Shown here: piece after piece, positions 7,404-16,174 of the stretch
Position numbering within the stretch: the stretch's first letter is position 1
How the letters are laid out: each line of letters begins with the position of its first letter
Source of the DNA: UBA7692 sp964650845
Lineage (GTDB): Bacteria; Bacteroidota; Bacteroidia; Chitinophagales; LD1
Length of the DNA: 21,604 nt
NCBI GenBank assembly: GCA_964650845.1
Contig: CAZYXR010000055.1
Location: forward strand, 1-21,604
Direction: 5' to 3'
Position numbers and translations under genes: made by a program
The notes under the pieces: model-generated
Database searches by the model: none
What the model was told of the DNA's origin: nothing
The model's input: the letters and a program-made list of their open reading frames with translations, nothing else

Positions 7404-8972
7404 CTAATCAACCAACAATCTGCCATTCACGGCTTCGTGCCCATTATCGGCCACTACAATGTATGTACCCGGAAGCAGTTGCACATTAGCATTGAATGTT
7501 TTTTGCGAACCATCTTTAATTGCAATGCTATGATGCATTTTACCATCTAAACTAAAGATGCGAATTGTACCTTCTCCAAAATTTTCGCGGCAAGAATTGA
7601 ATGTAATACCAACATTGTTTTTGTTGCGCAAAACCTGTAATGCACACCCTGTTTTGTGATGATGATTGTGTTCTTCAATTCCGGTTTCCATTACTTCAAT
7701 ATCATATCGCGAGGCGCTCATTGGTTTCGCTAAAGTTGCAATTGTACCTACTGCCGCTTTTACCACATTGCTCATAAATGTAAAATTCAATCTTTCAATG
7801 CTATCGCCTGTGGTATGGTATTCAACATTGCGAAAGTTTGCACCATCGGTAATCATCAATGCAGGAATGCCGGCATCCCAAAAACGCGCATGGTCGCTTC
7901 TTCTCAAATCGGGTGCAATAGAACCGGTACCAGGCACCGGCAACGATATAACTTTTAATGCCGACACATATTTTGTAGCAGCAGAATCAAAGGCATTAGC
8001 AAGCGCAGCCGAGCCGGCATCACTACAGTTTACAATAAAATTCCCCCTGCTGCTATCGGCTTTTACTGCGGCCGATTGCGATGCAAACAACAACTCAAAA
8101 CCACCCGGAAAAGTTTGCGAATTCGCTTTATCGCTGTAATAGCCAATCATCTCAAAATTCACTACACCTTTTGTTTTTTCATACGATGGAATGCCACTTT
8201 GAACATAATGTTGGCTTCCTACCAAGCCCAATTCTTCTAAATCGAAACCTATGTAACGAATAGTATTTTCAAAATGATAACTCGATAATATTCTTGCAGC
8301 TTCCATCATGCCAGCCACCCCAGAGCCATTATCATCGGCACCTGGTGTGTTTGCCACACCATCAAAATGCGCATCAATAATATATGTATTCGAGTCGTTA
8401 ACATAGCCCGATTGGCGAGCGTGAATATTATGCGCTGTATGCCCCGAATGAGAAAAACTTTGACGATACGAAGGCAGGTTTTGCTGAATAAAAAACGACT
8501 CAATGTAGTTTTTAGTCAAACTCACATTTGCGGCATCATTACTCCAAAATCTTGGAAATGGAATTCCAAGCAAGTTAGCGTGCAGGTTGTTACTATCTAC
8601 CTGATCTACTATTTGTTGAATATCAACAGCCTTTCTATCGGTAGCTATAATGCGCACTATTGGTGGAATACCAGATTGCGCGCTATCTAACTCCGATAAT
8701 AAAAAAGAAACTTGCTTACCGTTGCCTGGCGAAACAGGAAAACCCGCCCCTGTAACAGCATTAAGTTTGCTAAAACTTTTACCCCCATCAAACGACAAGC
8801 GCACTATCACTTCGCAATCATCATTATCGGCATCAGTCAAATTATACTGTGCCGTAAAAGTTTGCGCATCTTTACTAAAACTAACATTTGATATTACTGG
8901 CGATGTGTTCTGTGCATTTATAATACCAACCGAAAACATCAAAGCAAAAAGTGTGTGTAGATTTAATTGCAT
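7404..8972 (-). CDS. Secreted M28-family metallopeptidase with a T9SS type A-like tail
   Basis: A 522-aa Zn-dependent exopeptidase-like protein. From the ATG at 8972 it has a signal peptide (MQLNLHTLFALMFSVGIINAQ) and an Ig-like N-terminal region (about 25-110). The M28 catalytic domain has the expected ligands in order: H202 in DAHFDG, D213 in PGADDNGSG, E247/E248 in FDLEELGLVGSQ, E274 in NFEMIGYY and H386 in VEYHTTGD. After a His-rich linker (EEHNHHHKTGC), the last 60 residues (IRIFSLDGKMHHS ... LLPGTYIVVADNG ... GRLLVD) look like a T9SS type A sorting domain, so export across the outer membrane is expected. The specificity (aminopeptidase, carboxypeptidase or other) cannot be told. A GTG two codons upstream is a less likely start. 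The gene converges on the DUF4412-like gene with a 44-bp gap. Confidence 0.9.
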   Translation of the reverse strand: MQLNLHTLFALMFSVGIINAQNTSPVISNVSFSKDAQTFTAQYNLTDADNDDCEVIVRLSFDGGKSFSKLNAVTGAGFPVSPGNGKQVSFLLSELDSAQSGIPPIVRIIATDRKAVDIQQIVDQVDSNNLHANLLGIPFPRFWSNDAANVSLTKNYIESFFIQQNLPSYRQSFSHSGHTAHNIHARQSGYVNDSNTYIIDAHFDGVANTPGADDNGSGVAGMMEAARILSSYHFENTIRYIGFDLEELGLVGSQHYVQSGIPSYEKTKGVVNFEMIGYYSDKANSQTFPGGFELLFASQSAAVKADSSRGNFIVNCSDAGSAALANAFDSAATKYVSALKVISLPVPGTGSIAPDLRRSDHARFWDAGIPALMITDGANFRNVEYHTTGDSIERLNFTFMSNVVKAAVGTIATLAKPMSASRYDIEVMETGIEEHNHHHKTGCALQVLRNKNNVGITFNSCRENFGEGTIRIFSLDGKMHHSIAIKDGSQKTFNANVQLLPGTYIVVADNGHEAVNGRLLVD

Positions 8973-9431
8973 AACCACTATTTATTTTTTTGAATAACCG
9001 AAAGTAGTTTTTTCTAAAAACAGAAGCATCAATTTTTTGCTTTTCAAAAACATCAAAGTATCGTTATTGTTACTATTTGCACAATCATTACCTGCAAAAT
9101 TTTTAAATTTGAGTTTCAAAAATAGCTGTGTAAAAAACGTTCTTTCACATTTCTTCCGTCCAAAATTCACTTCACTCAAACACCCTGTAAATTCGTCCAC
9201 ACCATGTGGGTAAATTTTGCTTACAACCATTATCCACAAACGAAAACCACGCCACATAAAGGATGCGAATTTTCAAAATCAGATGCACACATAGTATGTT
9301 GAAAAAACACCTTCCAATATCTTTACTGGAAATTTACATTCGTTCCACGTAAGAAAAAAAACAGTGTTTTTCTTGCAGTCATCAGCAGCAATTTCAAACT
9401 ACATTTTTAATACTTAATAAATATTTTACCT
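8973..9431. promoter_or_regulatory. 459-bp divergent control region between the peptidase gene and nrdJ
   Basis: No convincing gene lies here. Candidate Bacteroidota -7 elements sit almost back to back: TAAATTTG on the plus strand (9104-9111) and TATTTTTG on the minus strand (9124-9117). The plus one has a TTTG at 9076-9079, 24 bp upstream, slightly too far. The minus one lacks a partner. Downstream of them is a group of DnaA-box-like 9-mers (listed separately). An A-tract/T-tract inverted repeat (AAGAAAAA at 9351, TTTTTCTT near 9374) lies about 60-80 bp before nrdJ. I see no B12 riboswitch and no convincing NrdR box. Confidence 0.45.
9193..9289. promoter_or_regulatory. Cluster of DnaA-box-like sequences upstream of nrdJ
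   Basis: Four 9-mers related to the DnaA box TTATnCACA: TCGTCCACA at 9193-9201 (7 of 9 to TTATCCACA), TTACCCACA on the minus strand at 9213-9205 (8 of 9), a perfect TTATCCACA at 9230-9238, and AGATGCACA at 9281-9289 (7 of 9). Three fall within 46 bp. In E. coli DnaA binds the nrdAB promoter, so a role in nrdJ control is possible; an origin is less likely without dnaA or dnaN nearby. The weaker boxes may be chance. Confidence 0.45.
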
Positions 9432-12400
9432 ATGGCAAAAAAATCTACCAAAGGGCTTAAAGTAGACCGCTATTTTACCCAAGAAGGTGTAAACCCCTTT
9501 AATCTTTTCGATTATGAATTGCGCAGCAGTGTAATTCGCAATCCAAAAGGTGATGCAGTATTCGAGATGCACAATGTAGAAGTGCCAAAAACATGGAGCC
9601 AAGTAGCAACAGATATTTTGGCACAAAAATACTTCCGCAAAGCAGGCGTCCCTCTTGCCGATGGAACAGTTGGTGGCGAAACTTCTATTAAGCAAACCGC
9701 ACATCGCCTGGCTAATTGCTGGAAAATATGGGGCGAAAAATACGGCTACTTTGCATCAGAAAAAGATGCTACTGTTTTCTATGATGAGATAGTTTATTCA
9801 TTGGTAAGCCAAATGGCGGCTCCCAATAGCCCGCAATGGTTCAACACCGGCTTACATTCATCTTATGGTATTACCGGCAAACCACAAGGGCATTACTATG
9901 TAAATCCCGACAATGGGGTTTTAAGCGAATCTACATCAGCTTATGAGCGTCCACAACCACATGCCTGCTTTATATTATCGGTTGATGATGATTTGGTAAA
10001 CGGTGGCGGCATCATGGATTTGTGGGTGCGCGAAGCACGCATTTTCAAATACGGTTCTGGTGTGGGAACCAATTTTAGCAACATTCGTGGCGAAGGCGAA
10101 AAATTAAGCGGTGGAGGAACATCATCGGGCTTAATGAGCTTTTTGAAAATTGGCGATAGCGCAGCAGGAGCAATCAAATCTGGCGGAACAACCAGACGCG
10201 CAGCCAAAATGGTTTGCTTAGATTTAGACCACCCCGAAGTGGTTGATTTTATTGATTGGAAAATGAAGGAGGAAGACAAAGTTGCCGCCTTGATTGCAGC
10301 CGGTTACGACAGCCACTATGAAGGCGAAGCCTACAAAACTGTGAGCGGACAAAACTCCAACAACTCTGTTCGTATTCCCAATAAATTTTTCCATGCTTTA
10401 GAAAATGGTAAGGATTGGAACTTAACATCGCGCAGCACTGGGGCTACAATGAAAAGCATACCTTCGGCACAGTTGTGGGAAAAAATTGCTTATGCAGCTT
10501 GGCGTTGTGCCGACCCAGGTGTTCAATACGATTCAACCATCAACGAATGGCACACCTGCGCTACCGATGGACCAATTCGCGCCAGCAACCCTTGCAGCGA
10601 ATACATGTTTTTAGATAACACAGCTTGTAACTTAGCATCATTCAACTTACGTAAATTCTTTAATGATGAAACATTAGAATTTGATGTGAAAGGGTTTGAA
10701 CATCAAAGCCGTATTTGGACAATGGTGTTGGAAATTTCAGTTCTAATGGCTCAATTCCCGTCAAAAGAAGTAGCTCAACTTTCATACGACTACCGCACAC
10801 TTGGTCTTGGCTTTGCTAATCTTGGTTCGGTATTGATGGTGAGCGGCATTCCTTATGATAGCGACCGCGCCCGCGCAATTGGTGGCGCAATTTCGGCTAT
10901 CATGACGGGTATTGCATATAAAACTTCTGCCGAAATGGCCAGCACTCTTGGCGCATTCCCCGCTTACGAGCGCAACAAAGAAAATATGCTTCGAGTAATG
11001 CGCAACCACCGCTACGCAGCATACAACGCTTCGGCTGAAACTTACGAAGGTATAGAAATAAAGCCTTTGGGTATTGACCCACAATATTGCCCAGATTATT
11101 TATTGCAATCGGCTACAAATGCTTGGGACGATGCTTTGAAATTGGGCGAGCAATATGGCTACCGCAACGCACAAGCAACTGTAATTGCACCAACCGGTAC
11201 CATTGGCTTGCTAATGGATTGCGACACTACTGGTGTTGAACCCGATTTTGCCTTAGTAAAATTCAAAAAACTTTCTGGTGGCGGCTATTTCAAAATTGTA
11301 AATGAATGTGTACCGGCTGCATTGCGCAATCTTGGCTACACCGCTGAACAAATTGAAACTATCGTAAACTATGCAAAAGGACACGGCACTTTATACGGCT
11401 GCCCAGCTGTAAACCCTGCCAGCTTAATCGCAAAAGGTTTTACCGAGGCTGATATTGCTAAAGTAGAAGCACATTTACCTGCTGCCTTTGATATCACTTT
11501 TGCTTTCAACGTATGGACATTAGGCGAAGATACATTGAAACGCATTGGTATATCTTCGGAACAATACAACAATCCAAACTTCAATTTATTGCGCCAAATC
11601 GGCTTTAGTAAAGAAGAAGTTGAAGCAGCAAACGAATATGTGTGTGGCACAATGACAGTAGAAGGTGCTCCATTTTTGAAAGATGAACACTTGCCTATCT
11701 TCGATTGCGCTAATAAATGTGGCGCAAAAGGTGTCCGCTTTATTCATGCTCACGGGCACATTCGCATGATGGCTGCTGTGCAACCTTTCATAAGCGGTGC
11801 CATTTCAAAAACTATTAACTTGCCAAACGAAGCAAGCGTAGAAGACATTAAAGAATGCTATGAACTAAGTTGGAAATTAGGATTGAAAGCCAATGCTTTA
11901 TATCGCGATGGATGTAAACTTTCTCAACCGCTTTCAAACAAAAAAGATGAAGAGAAAGAAGAAACAAAAACTACCGAAGTAGCCTCTGCTTCTACTGCCG
12001 CGCCAGAGCAAGAATTCAGCAAATTAACTCCCGAGCAAGTATTGGAAGCAGCGCGCATCTTTATGCAAGAGAGTAGCGATACACAGTTCAAAACAGCATT
12101 AGCTCGAATTGTAGAGCGCAAACGCTTGCCGCACAAACGCAATGGCTTTACACAAAAAGCTAAAATTGGTGGACAAACAGTTTTTGTTCGCACCGGAGAA
12201 TATGAAGATGGTACTTTAGGAGAAATCTTTATTGATATGCACAAAGAAGGAGCTTCATTCCGTTCGTTGATGAACTGCTTTGCCATCTCTGTTTCTATTG
12301 GTTTGCAATACGGAGTGCCTTTAGATGAATTCGTAAACAAATTCACTTTCACGCGCTTTGAACCAAGTGGAATGGTTGATCACCCAAATATCAAAAATGC

Positions 12401-12824
12401 ATCTTCTATAGTTGACTACATCTTCCGTTTGCTGGGCTTTGAGTATCTTACGCGTACCGATTTGGTACACGTTACCCCCGAGCAACTGGCAATGCGCGAA
12501 CGCAGCACTTTAGATTTAACTACAGATATTTCCGATGACGAAACCGTAGCCGAGCGCGAACACAGTGTTTCTGAGTTTAAAGTAACTAAGCCAACTACAG
12601 CAACGGTATCTGTTCCGGTAACCAAAAAAGAGGAAGTCAAAAAAACTGATGCTCCGCGCACAATGGTTACGGTAATCAAATCGGGCAGTATGGAAGCTTT
12701 CAACCAAGCAGCAAAAGGGCAAATGGGCGATGCACCAGCTTGTAGCACTTGCGGCAACATCACTATTCGTAGCGGAACTTGCTACAAATGCTTGAATTGC
12801 GGCAACAGCATGGGTTGCAGCTAA
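9432..12824 (+). CDS. nrdJ: Adenosylcobalamin-dependent (class II) ribonucleoside-diphosphate reductase
   Basis: A single-subunit enzyme (1130 aa) that reduces ribonucleotides to deoxyribonucleotides, using a thiyl radical generated with coenzyme B12, with or without oxygen. The active site is intact: NPCSE with N386, thiyl-radical C388 and E390; redox pair C179 (PHACF) and C399 (NTACNLAS); substrate/phosphate loop APTGTIGLLMDCDTTGVEPDF. After the barrel come a charged linker (about 840-870), a TSCPD-type region (about 890-1000, RKRLPHKRNGFTQKAKIGG onwards) and a second low-complexity linker. The C-terminal four-cysteine finger CSTCG ... CYKCLNCGNSMGCS (about 1104-1130) probably binds zinc or serves in re-reduction. 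Length and architecture are those of the long NrdJ type. No nrdAB genes are in view. It is followed by its own terminator and preceded by the DnaA-box-like cluster. Confidence 0.97.
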   Translation: MAKKSTKGLKVDRYFTQEGVNPFNLFDYELRSSVIRNPKGDAVFEMHNVEVPKTWSQVATDILAQKYFRKAGVPLADGTVGGETSIKQTAHRLANCWKIWGEKYGYFASEKDATVFYDEIVYSLVSQMAAPNSPQWFNTGLHSSYGITGKPQGHYYVNPDNGVLSESTSAYERPQPHACFILSVDDDLVNGGGIMDLWVREARIFKYGSGVGTNFSNIRGEGEKLSGGGTSSGLMSFLKIGDSAAGAIKSGGTTRRAAKMVCLDLDHPEVVDFIDWKMKEEDKVAALIAAGYDSHYEGEAYKTVSGQNSNNSVRIPNKFFHALENGKDWNLTSRSTGATMKSIPSAQLWEKIAYAAWRCADPGVQYDSTINEWHTCATDGPIRASNPCSEYMFLDNTACNLASFNLRKFFNDETLEFDVKGFEHQSRIWTMVLEISVLMAQFPSKEVAQLSYDYRTLGLGFANLGSVLMVSGIPYDSDRARAIGGAISAIMTGIAYKTSAEMASTLGAFPAYERNKENMLRVMRNHRYAAYNASAETYEGIEIKPLGIDPQYCPDYLLQSATNAWDDALKLGEQYGYRNAQATVIAPTGTIGLLMDCDTTGVEPDFALVKFKKLSGGGYFKIVNECVPAALRNLGYTAEQIETIVNYAKGHGTLYGCPAVNPASLIAKGFTEADIAKVEAHLPAAFDITFAFNVWTLGEDTLKRIGISSEQYNNPNFNLLRQIGFSKEEVEAANEYVCGTMTVEGAPFLKDEHLPIFDCANKCGAKGVRFIHAHGHIRMMAAVQPFISGAISKTINLPNEASVEDIKECYELSWKLGLKANALYRDGCKLSQPLSNKKDEEKEETKTTEVASASTAAPEQEFSKLTPEQVLEAARIFMQESSDTQFKTALARIVERKRLPHKRNGFTQKAKIGGQTVFVRTGEYEDGTLGEIFIDMHKEGASFRSLMNCFAISVSIGLQYGVPLDEFVNKFTFTRFEPSGMVDHPNIKNASSIVDYIFRLLGFEYLTRTDLVHVTPEQLAMRERSTLDLTTDISDDETVAEREHSVSEFKVTKPTTATVSVPVTKKEEVKKTDAPRTMVTVIKSGSMEAFNQAAKGQMGDAPACSTCGNITIRSGTCYKCLNCGNSMGCS

Positions 12825-12847
12825 CATAGTTTTACAACATTGAAAAC

Positions 12848-12881
12848 AAAAAATAGCTTCGAGCAATCGGAGCTATTTTTT
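12848..12881. terminator. Bidirectional terminator between nrdJ and the MFS transporter gene
   Basis: AAAAAATAGCTTCGA (12848-12862) pairs with TCGGAGCTATTTTTT (12867-12881) around the tetraloop GCAA, with one T-G wobble. The A-run on one side and T-run on the other let it work for both convergent genes. It starts 24 bp after the nrdJ stop and 33 bp beyond the end of the MFS gene. Confidence 0.9.
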
Positions 12882-12913
12882 TATGCCAATTTATGTAGGA
12901 AACCTTCCCGCAA

Positions 12914-14137
12914 TTACAATTCTTCTACATAGTTCAAGTCGTCATTGAAGGTTTCTTTCATTCCATACAAAAATGCAAAAGCTACCGCAAGGCAAATTCC
13001 ACCTACCAACATAGCTCCAACAAGAATATTGGTTTGTGCTTCAAAAAATCGAAACATGGCAATAATGAGCACCAATGCCCCACGCACAAAATTGGGCACG
13101 GTGGTGGTAACGGTGGCGCGCAAATTTGTACCAAATTGCTCGGCAGCAATAGTTACAAAAATCACCCAAAAACCATTTGAAAAGCCAAGTGCAAAACACA
13201 AGGCATACAACATGGTATCGCTTACGCCAAATACGTTCAGATAAATGAATGTAAACAAAGTGCTAAGCGAAAGAAACAATACCATCACCTTCTTTCTGCT
13301 TTTTAAATACTGACTAAGTAAACCACTCACCAAATCGCCAATTACCAATCCGCTATAGGCAAACATTACCGAATTGCCGGCATCAATATTAACCTCCACG
13401 CCTAAAGCTTTTGCAAACTCTGGCGAAAAAGTAACCAAAATGCCGATAGTAAACCAGGTGGGAAAACCGATAAAAATACAACGCAGGTAACGCAAAAACC
13501 TTTTTCCATTTGTAAACAATGCAAAGAAGTTTCCGCGCGAAACGCCCGAATCCTGCGTATGTTTAAACATACCCGATTCGGCAACACCAACTCGCAACAC
13601 AAGCAACGCTAACCCCAACACTCCACCTATGTAATAGCAAATACGCCAATCAAAAAACTTTGCGGTAAAACCCGCTACCACTGCGCCAGTCAATCCAACA
13701 ACGGCAACCACAGTGGTTCCAAGTCCCCGTTTTTCTTTTGGTAAAATTTCGGCAACTAAAGTAATACCGGCACCCAACTCGCCCGCCAAACCAATGCCGG
13801 CAATAAATCGCCAAAAAGAATATGCTTGCACACTATCAACCATACCATTGGCAATATTGGCAAGCGAGTAAAGAAAAATAGAGCCAAACAAAACACTTAA
13901 CCTACCACGTTTATCGCCCAAAACACCCCACAAAACACCACCTATCAACATGCCAAACATCTGCATGTCAATCAAATGAAGCCCTACCGTTTTCAATTCA
14001 TCGCCATTGTATCCAAGCGACTGCAAACTCGGCACACGCACTATACTAAACAGCAATAAATCATATATATCTACAAAGTAGCCGAGCGAGGCTACGATAA
14101 CACCTGCCGAAAACAGCGATGGTTTCTGTTCAGTCAT
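12914..14137 (-). CDS. MFS transporter, metabolite/organic-acid:H+ symporter-like
   Basis: A 407-aa inner-membrane permease, about 12 transmembrane helices by eye, which is a normal length. It shows the MFS loop 2-3 motif GDKRGR (74-79) and a helix 4-5 signature, WRFIAGIGLAGELGAG (109-124) followed by AEILPKEKRG (129-138). Helix 1 carries two acids in FVDIYDLLLF (D23, D26). These features resemble the sugar and metabolite:H+ or aromatic-acid:H+ symporter groups, so uptake driven by protons is the likely mode. The substrate cannot be inferred. The last residues are acidic and cytoplasmic. The start is the ATG at 14137. The exported-protein gene on the same strand ends 52 bp upstream, so they may share a transcript, though no functional link is evident. 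Confidence 0.87.
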   Translation of the reverse strand: MTEQKPSLFSAGVIVASLGYFVDIYDLLLFSIVRVPSLQSLGYNGDELKTVGLHLIDMQMFGMLIGGVLWGVLGDKRGRLSVLFGSIFLYSLANIANGMVDSVQAYSFWRFIAGIGLAGELGAGITLVAEILPKEKRGLGTTVVAVVGLTGAVVAGFTAKFFDWRICYYIGGVLGLALLVLRVGVAESGMFKHTQDSGVSRGNFFALFTNGKRFLRYLRCIFIGFPTWFTIGILVTFSPEFAKALGVEVNIDAGNSVMFAYSGLVIGDLVSGLLSQYLKSRKKVMVLFLSLSTLFTFIYLNVFGVSDTMLYALCFALGFSNGFWVIFVTIAAEQFGTNLRATVTTTVPNFVRGALVLIIAMFRFFEAQTNILVGAMLVGGICLAVAFAFLYGMKETFNDDLNYVEEL

Positions 14138-14189
14138 TTATCGGAAAATTGTTGAGGCGGTGAAGAAATAAAAAGTTTGAAAAACGCAA

Positions 14190-14909
14190 TCAGTCGGTAA
14201 TAGTAAACCTGCTCCAAATACTCTTTACCTTGTTGCGCGGCTGAGGCACTTCAATAGACAAAAATACCGTGGTTTTACCTCTTATCTTTTTTATCTCTTT
14301 CAGCATTTCCATACTGAGCGTATCGTTTGTACTTGCCAAATGTTTTTGAAAATCACCTTTCACAAAAGTCATTTTTACAGCATTGATACGCTTAGAAGTA
14401 TCACTATTTTCATTCTCATAAAACTGCACAAAAGGTTTATCGGTAAACTCTTTCTTGCTATACACTTTGTTACGTTCAATTTGCAAATCATTCACCTTAA
14501 TAATGTTAGTTTTAGGCTTAGCAACTAATGGATACAACCTACCATCACTTTTCACAACATACTCTTTCATCAATAAAATTCGGGTATTCTGCACATTCGA
14601 AATGATAAAACGCAGCATAGATTTTTCGGTACCGCGTGGCTTAGTAGCCTTAGCGCGAATTGTAAGCATAGAATCTTGTAATGTTGCCAATCCTTTATCG
14701 AAAAAAGATTGAGCAATCTTAAAATTTGGAGCAAGCGAAATAATAAAACGGTAATCTTTTCCTTCTTCCAGCGTATCCACCTGCGGCTCAATACGCAACT
14801 CCGAGCGCTGTTCAACCGGAATAAAAATTTCCTTTACCGGTTGCGAGAACCCGTGCAGACAGATAGCCCACATCGCTACGATGAAAAAATATGAGAGTTT
14901 ATTGTGCAT
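14190..14909 (-). CDS. Exported protein of unknown function
   Basis: A 239-aa protein I do not recognise with certainty. The ATG at 14909 gives a signal peptide (MHNKLSYFFIVAMWAICLHGFSQ); a frame-open TTG 27 bases earlier is less likely. The mature part is rich in beta-strand-like segments and lysine, with YRFIISLAPNFKIAQ, MLRFIISNVQNTRI, KTNIIKVNDLQIE and a C-terminal TVFLSIEVPQPRNKVKSIWSRFTITD. The ending, a short beta-domain with a Leu/Lys-rich helix (LSMEMLKEIKKIRGKT) before the last strands, faintly recalls the C-terminal Ig-like domain of the gliding/T9SS protein GldM, but I would not annotate it so without a profile hit. It has no lipobox and no sorting domain. It is divergent from mreB across a 199-bp spacer. 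Confidence 0.7.
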   Translation of the reverse strand: MHNKLSYFFIVAMWAICLHGFSQPVKEIFIPVEQRSELRIEPQVDTLEEGKDYRFIISLAPNFKIAQSFFDKGLATLQDSMLTIRAKATKPRGTEKSMLRFIISNVQNTRILLMKEYVVKSDGRLYPLVAKPKTNIIKVNDLQIERNKVYSKKEFTDKPFVQFYENENSDTSKRINAVKMTFVKGDFQKHLASTNDTLSMEMLKEIKKIRGKTTVFLSIEVPQPRNKVKSIWSRFTITD

Positions 14910-15108
14910 ACATGCAGTTGTTTTTAATATACGCAACTGCGCTATTTTAGTTCTATTTTATTGGGCAAGCAAAAAACTGCTAACTAATATATGTTGAAAA
15001 ATGGTTCAAAACCTTCAATAATCATAGCATAACAATTAAATAAGGCTGAAAAACTTTGTTTACGTTTGCCAATCCTTTGACAGAGAATAAGACAACGATA
15101 AATTTCTA
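14910..15108. promoter_or_regulatory. Divergent spacer with a candidate mreB promoter element
   Basis: TACGTTTG at 15061-15068 matches the Bacteroidota -7 consensus TAnnTTTG, 40 bp before the mreB ATG, which would give a leader of about 30-35 bases. No TTTG is found at the usual -33 spacing, so support is partial. I see no matching element for the minus-strand gene. Confidence 0.4.
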
Positions 15109-16134
15109 ATGGCATTATTAAACTTTTTAACTCAAGAAATAGCAATAGACCTTGGCACAGCCAACACACTTATCATTCACAATGATAAAGTGGTGGTAGA
15201 TGAGCCTTCTATTGTTGCAATAGACAGACGCACCGACAAAGTAATTGCAGTAGGCAAACGCGCTATGTTGATGCACGAAAAAACGCACGAAAACATCAAA
15301 ACTATTCGTCCACTAAAAGATGGAGTAATTGCTGATTTTCAAGCTGCCGAAAACATGATTCGCGAAATGATAAAGATGATTTTTAAAAACAAATCGTTTT
15401 TATTTCCACCGCGATTTCGCATGGTAATTTGTATTCCATCGGGCATTACCGAAGTAGAAAAACGCGCTGTAAAAGACAGTGCTGAACAAGCAGGCGGCCA
15501 AGAAGTAAAAATGATTCACGAGCCAATGGCTGCGGCAATTGGTATTGGCATAGATGTAGAAGAGCCCAATGGCAATATGATAATTGATATTGGAGGTGGC
15601 ACCACCGAAATTGCTGTAATTGCATTGAGCGGAATTGTGTGCGACCAAAGTATTCGTGTTGCAGGTGATGAATTTACATTAGACATTGTGGACTACATGC
15701 GCAGACAACACAATATGCTTATTGGCGAAAGAACTGCCGAGTTGATTAAAATAAATGTAGGATCTGCATTAACCGATATTGAAAGCCCACCGGATGATTT
15801 CCCTGTAAATGGACGCGACTTAATGACCGGTATTCCAAAGCAGATAATTGTTTCTTACTCTGAAATTGCACATGCCATTGATAAGTCTATTTCAAAAATT
15901 GAAGAGGCTATTTTGAAAGCATTGGAAACTACCCCACCCGAGTTGGCGGCAGATATTTTCAAAACAGGATTGTACTTAACTGGAGGCGGTGCGTTGCTAC
16001 GCGGTTTAGATAAGCGTATCAGCCAAAAAACTAAGCTTCCGGTTCATGTTGCAGAAGACCCACTTCGTGCTGTGGTGCGCGGTACTGGTATTGCACTTAA
16101 GAACATGAACAAATTTACATTCTTGATGGATTAA
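15109..16134 (+). CDS. mreB: Rod-shape-determining actin-like protein MreB
   Basis: A bacterial actin that forms membrane-associated filaments directing lateral peptidoglycan synthesis. At 341 aa it has normal length. Motifs in order: phosphate-1 AIDLGTANTLI with D14; the MIHEPMAAAIGIG segment with E138; phosphate-2 IDIGGGTTEIAV with D160; adenosine motif TGGGALLRGLD near 290. The N-terminus MALLNFLTQEIAID starts a few residues before the first strand, as in other MreBs. The usual mreC/mreD partners do not follow; instead the giant surface-protein gene converges with only a 40-bp gap. The partners must be elsewhere in the genome or absent. The gene is intact and the call is firm. Confidence 0.97.
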   Translation: MALLNFLTQEIAIDLGTANTLIIHNDKVVVDEPSIVAIDRRTDKVIAVGKRAMLMHEKTHENIKTIRPLKDGVIADFQAAENMIREMIKMIFKNKSFLFPPRFRMVICIPSGITEVEKRAVKDSAEQAGGQEVKMIHEPMAAAIGIGIDVEEPNGNMIIDIGGGTTEIAVIALSGIVCDQSIRVAGDEFTLDIVDYMRRQHNMLIGERTAELIKINVGSALTDIESPPDDFPVNGRDLMTGIPKQIIVSYSEIAHAIDKSISKIEEAILKALETTPPELAADIFKTGLYLTGGGALLRGLDKRISQKTKLPVHVAEDPLRAVVRGTGIALKNMNKFTFLMD

Positions 16135-16174
16135 AAACCCACACTAACTATGTGAGCTTTGCATAAACAACCAT

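Noticed and set aside
8982..9257. A 91-codon open frame on the minus strand between the peptidase gene and nrdJ
   Set aside because: It has no recognisable domain or signal peptide, has a low-complexity C-terminus, and overlaps the likely promoter region.
9280..9310. A possible NrdR box (ACACATAGTATGTTGA) upstream of nrdJ
   Set aside because: Only about 10 of 16 positions match the consensus as I recall it, and the usual second box at a fixed spacing is absent.
8973..9431. A cobalamin riboswitch controlling the B12-dependent reductase
   Set aside because: I see no B12-box-like sequence or the required extended pairing; the reductase gene itself is not usually riboswitch-controlled.
16135..16174. 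A terminator between mreB and the surface-protein gene
   Set aside because: Only a four-base CACA/TGTG stem is present and no T-run follows it.
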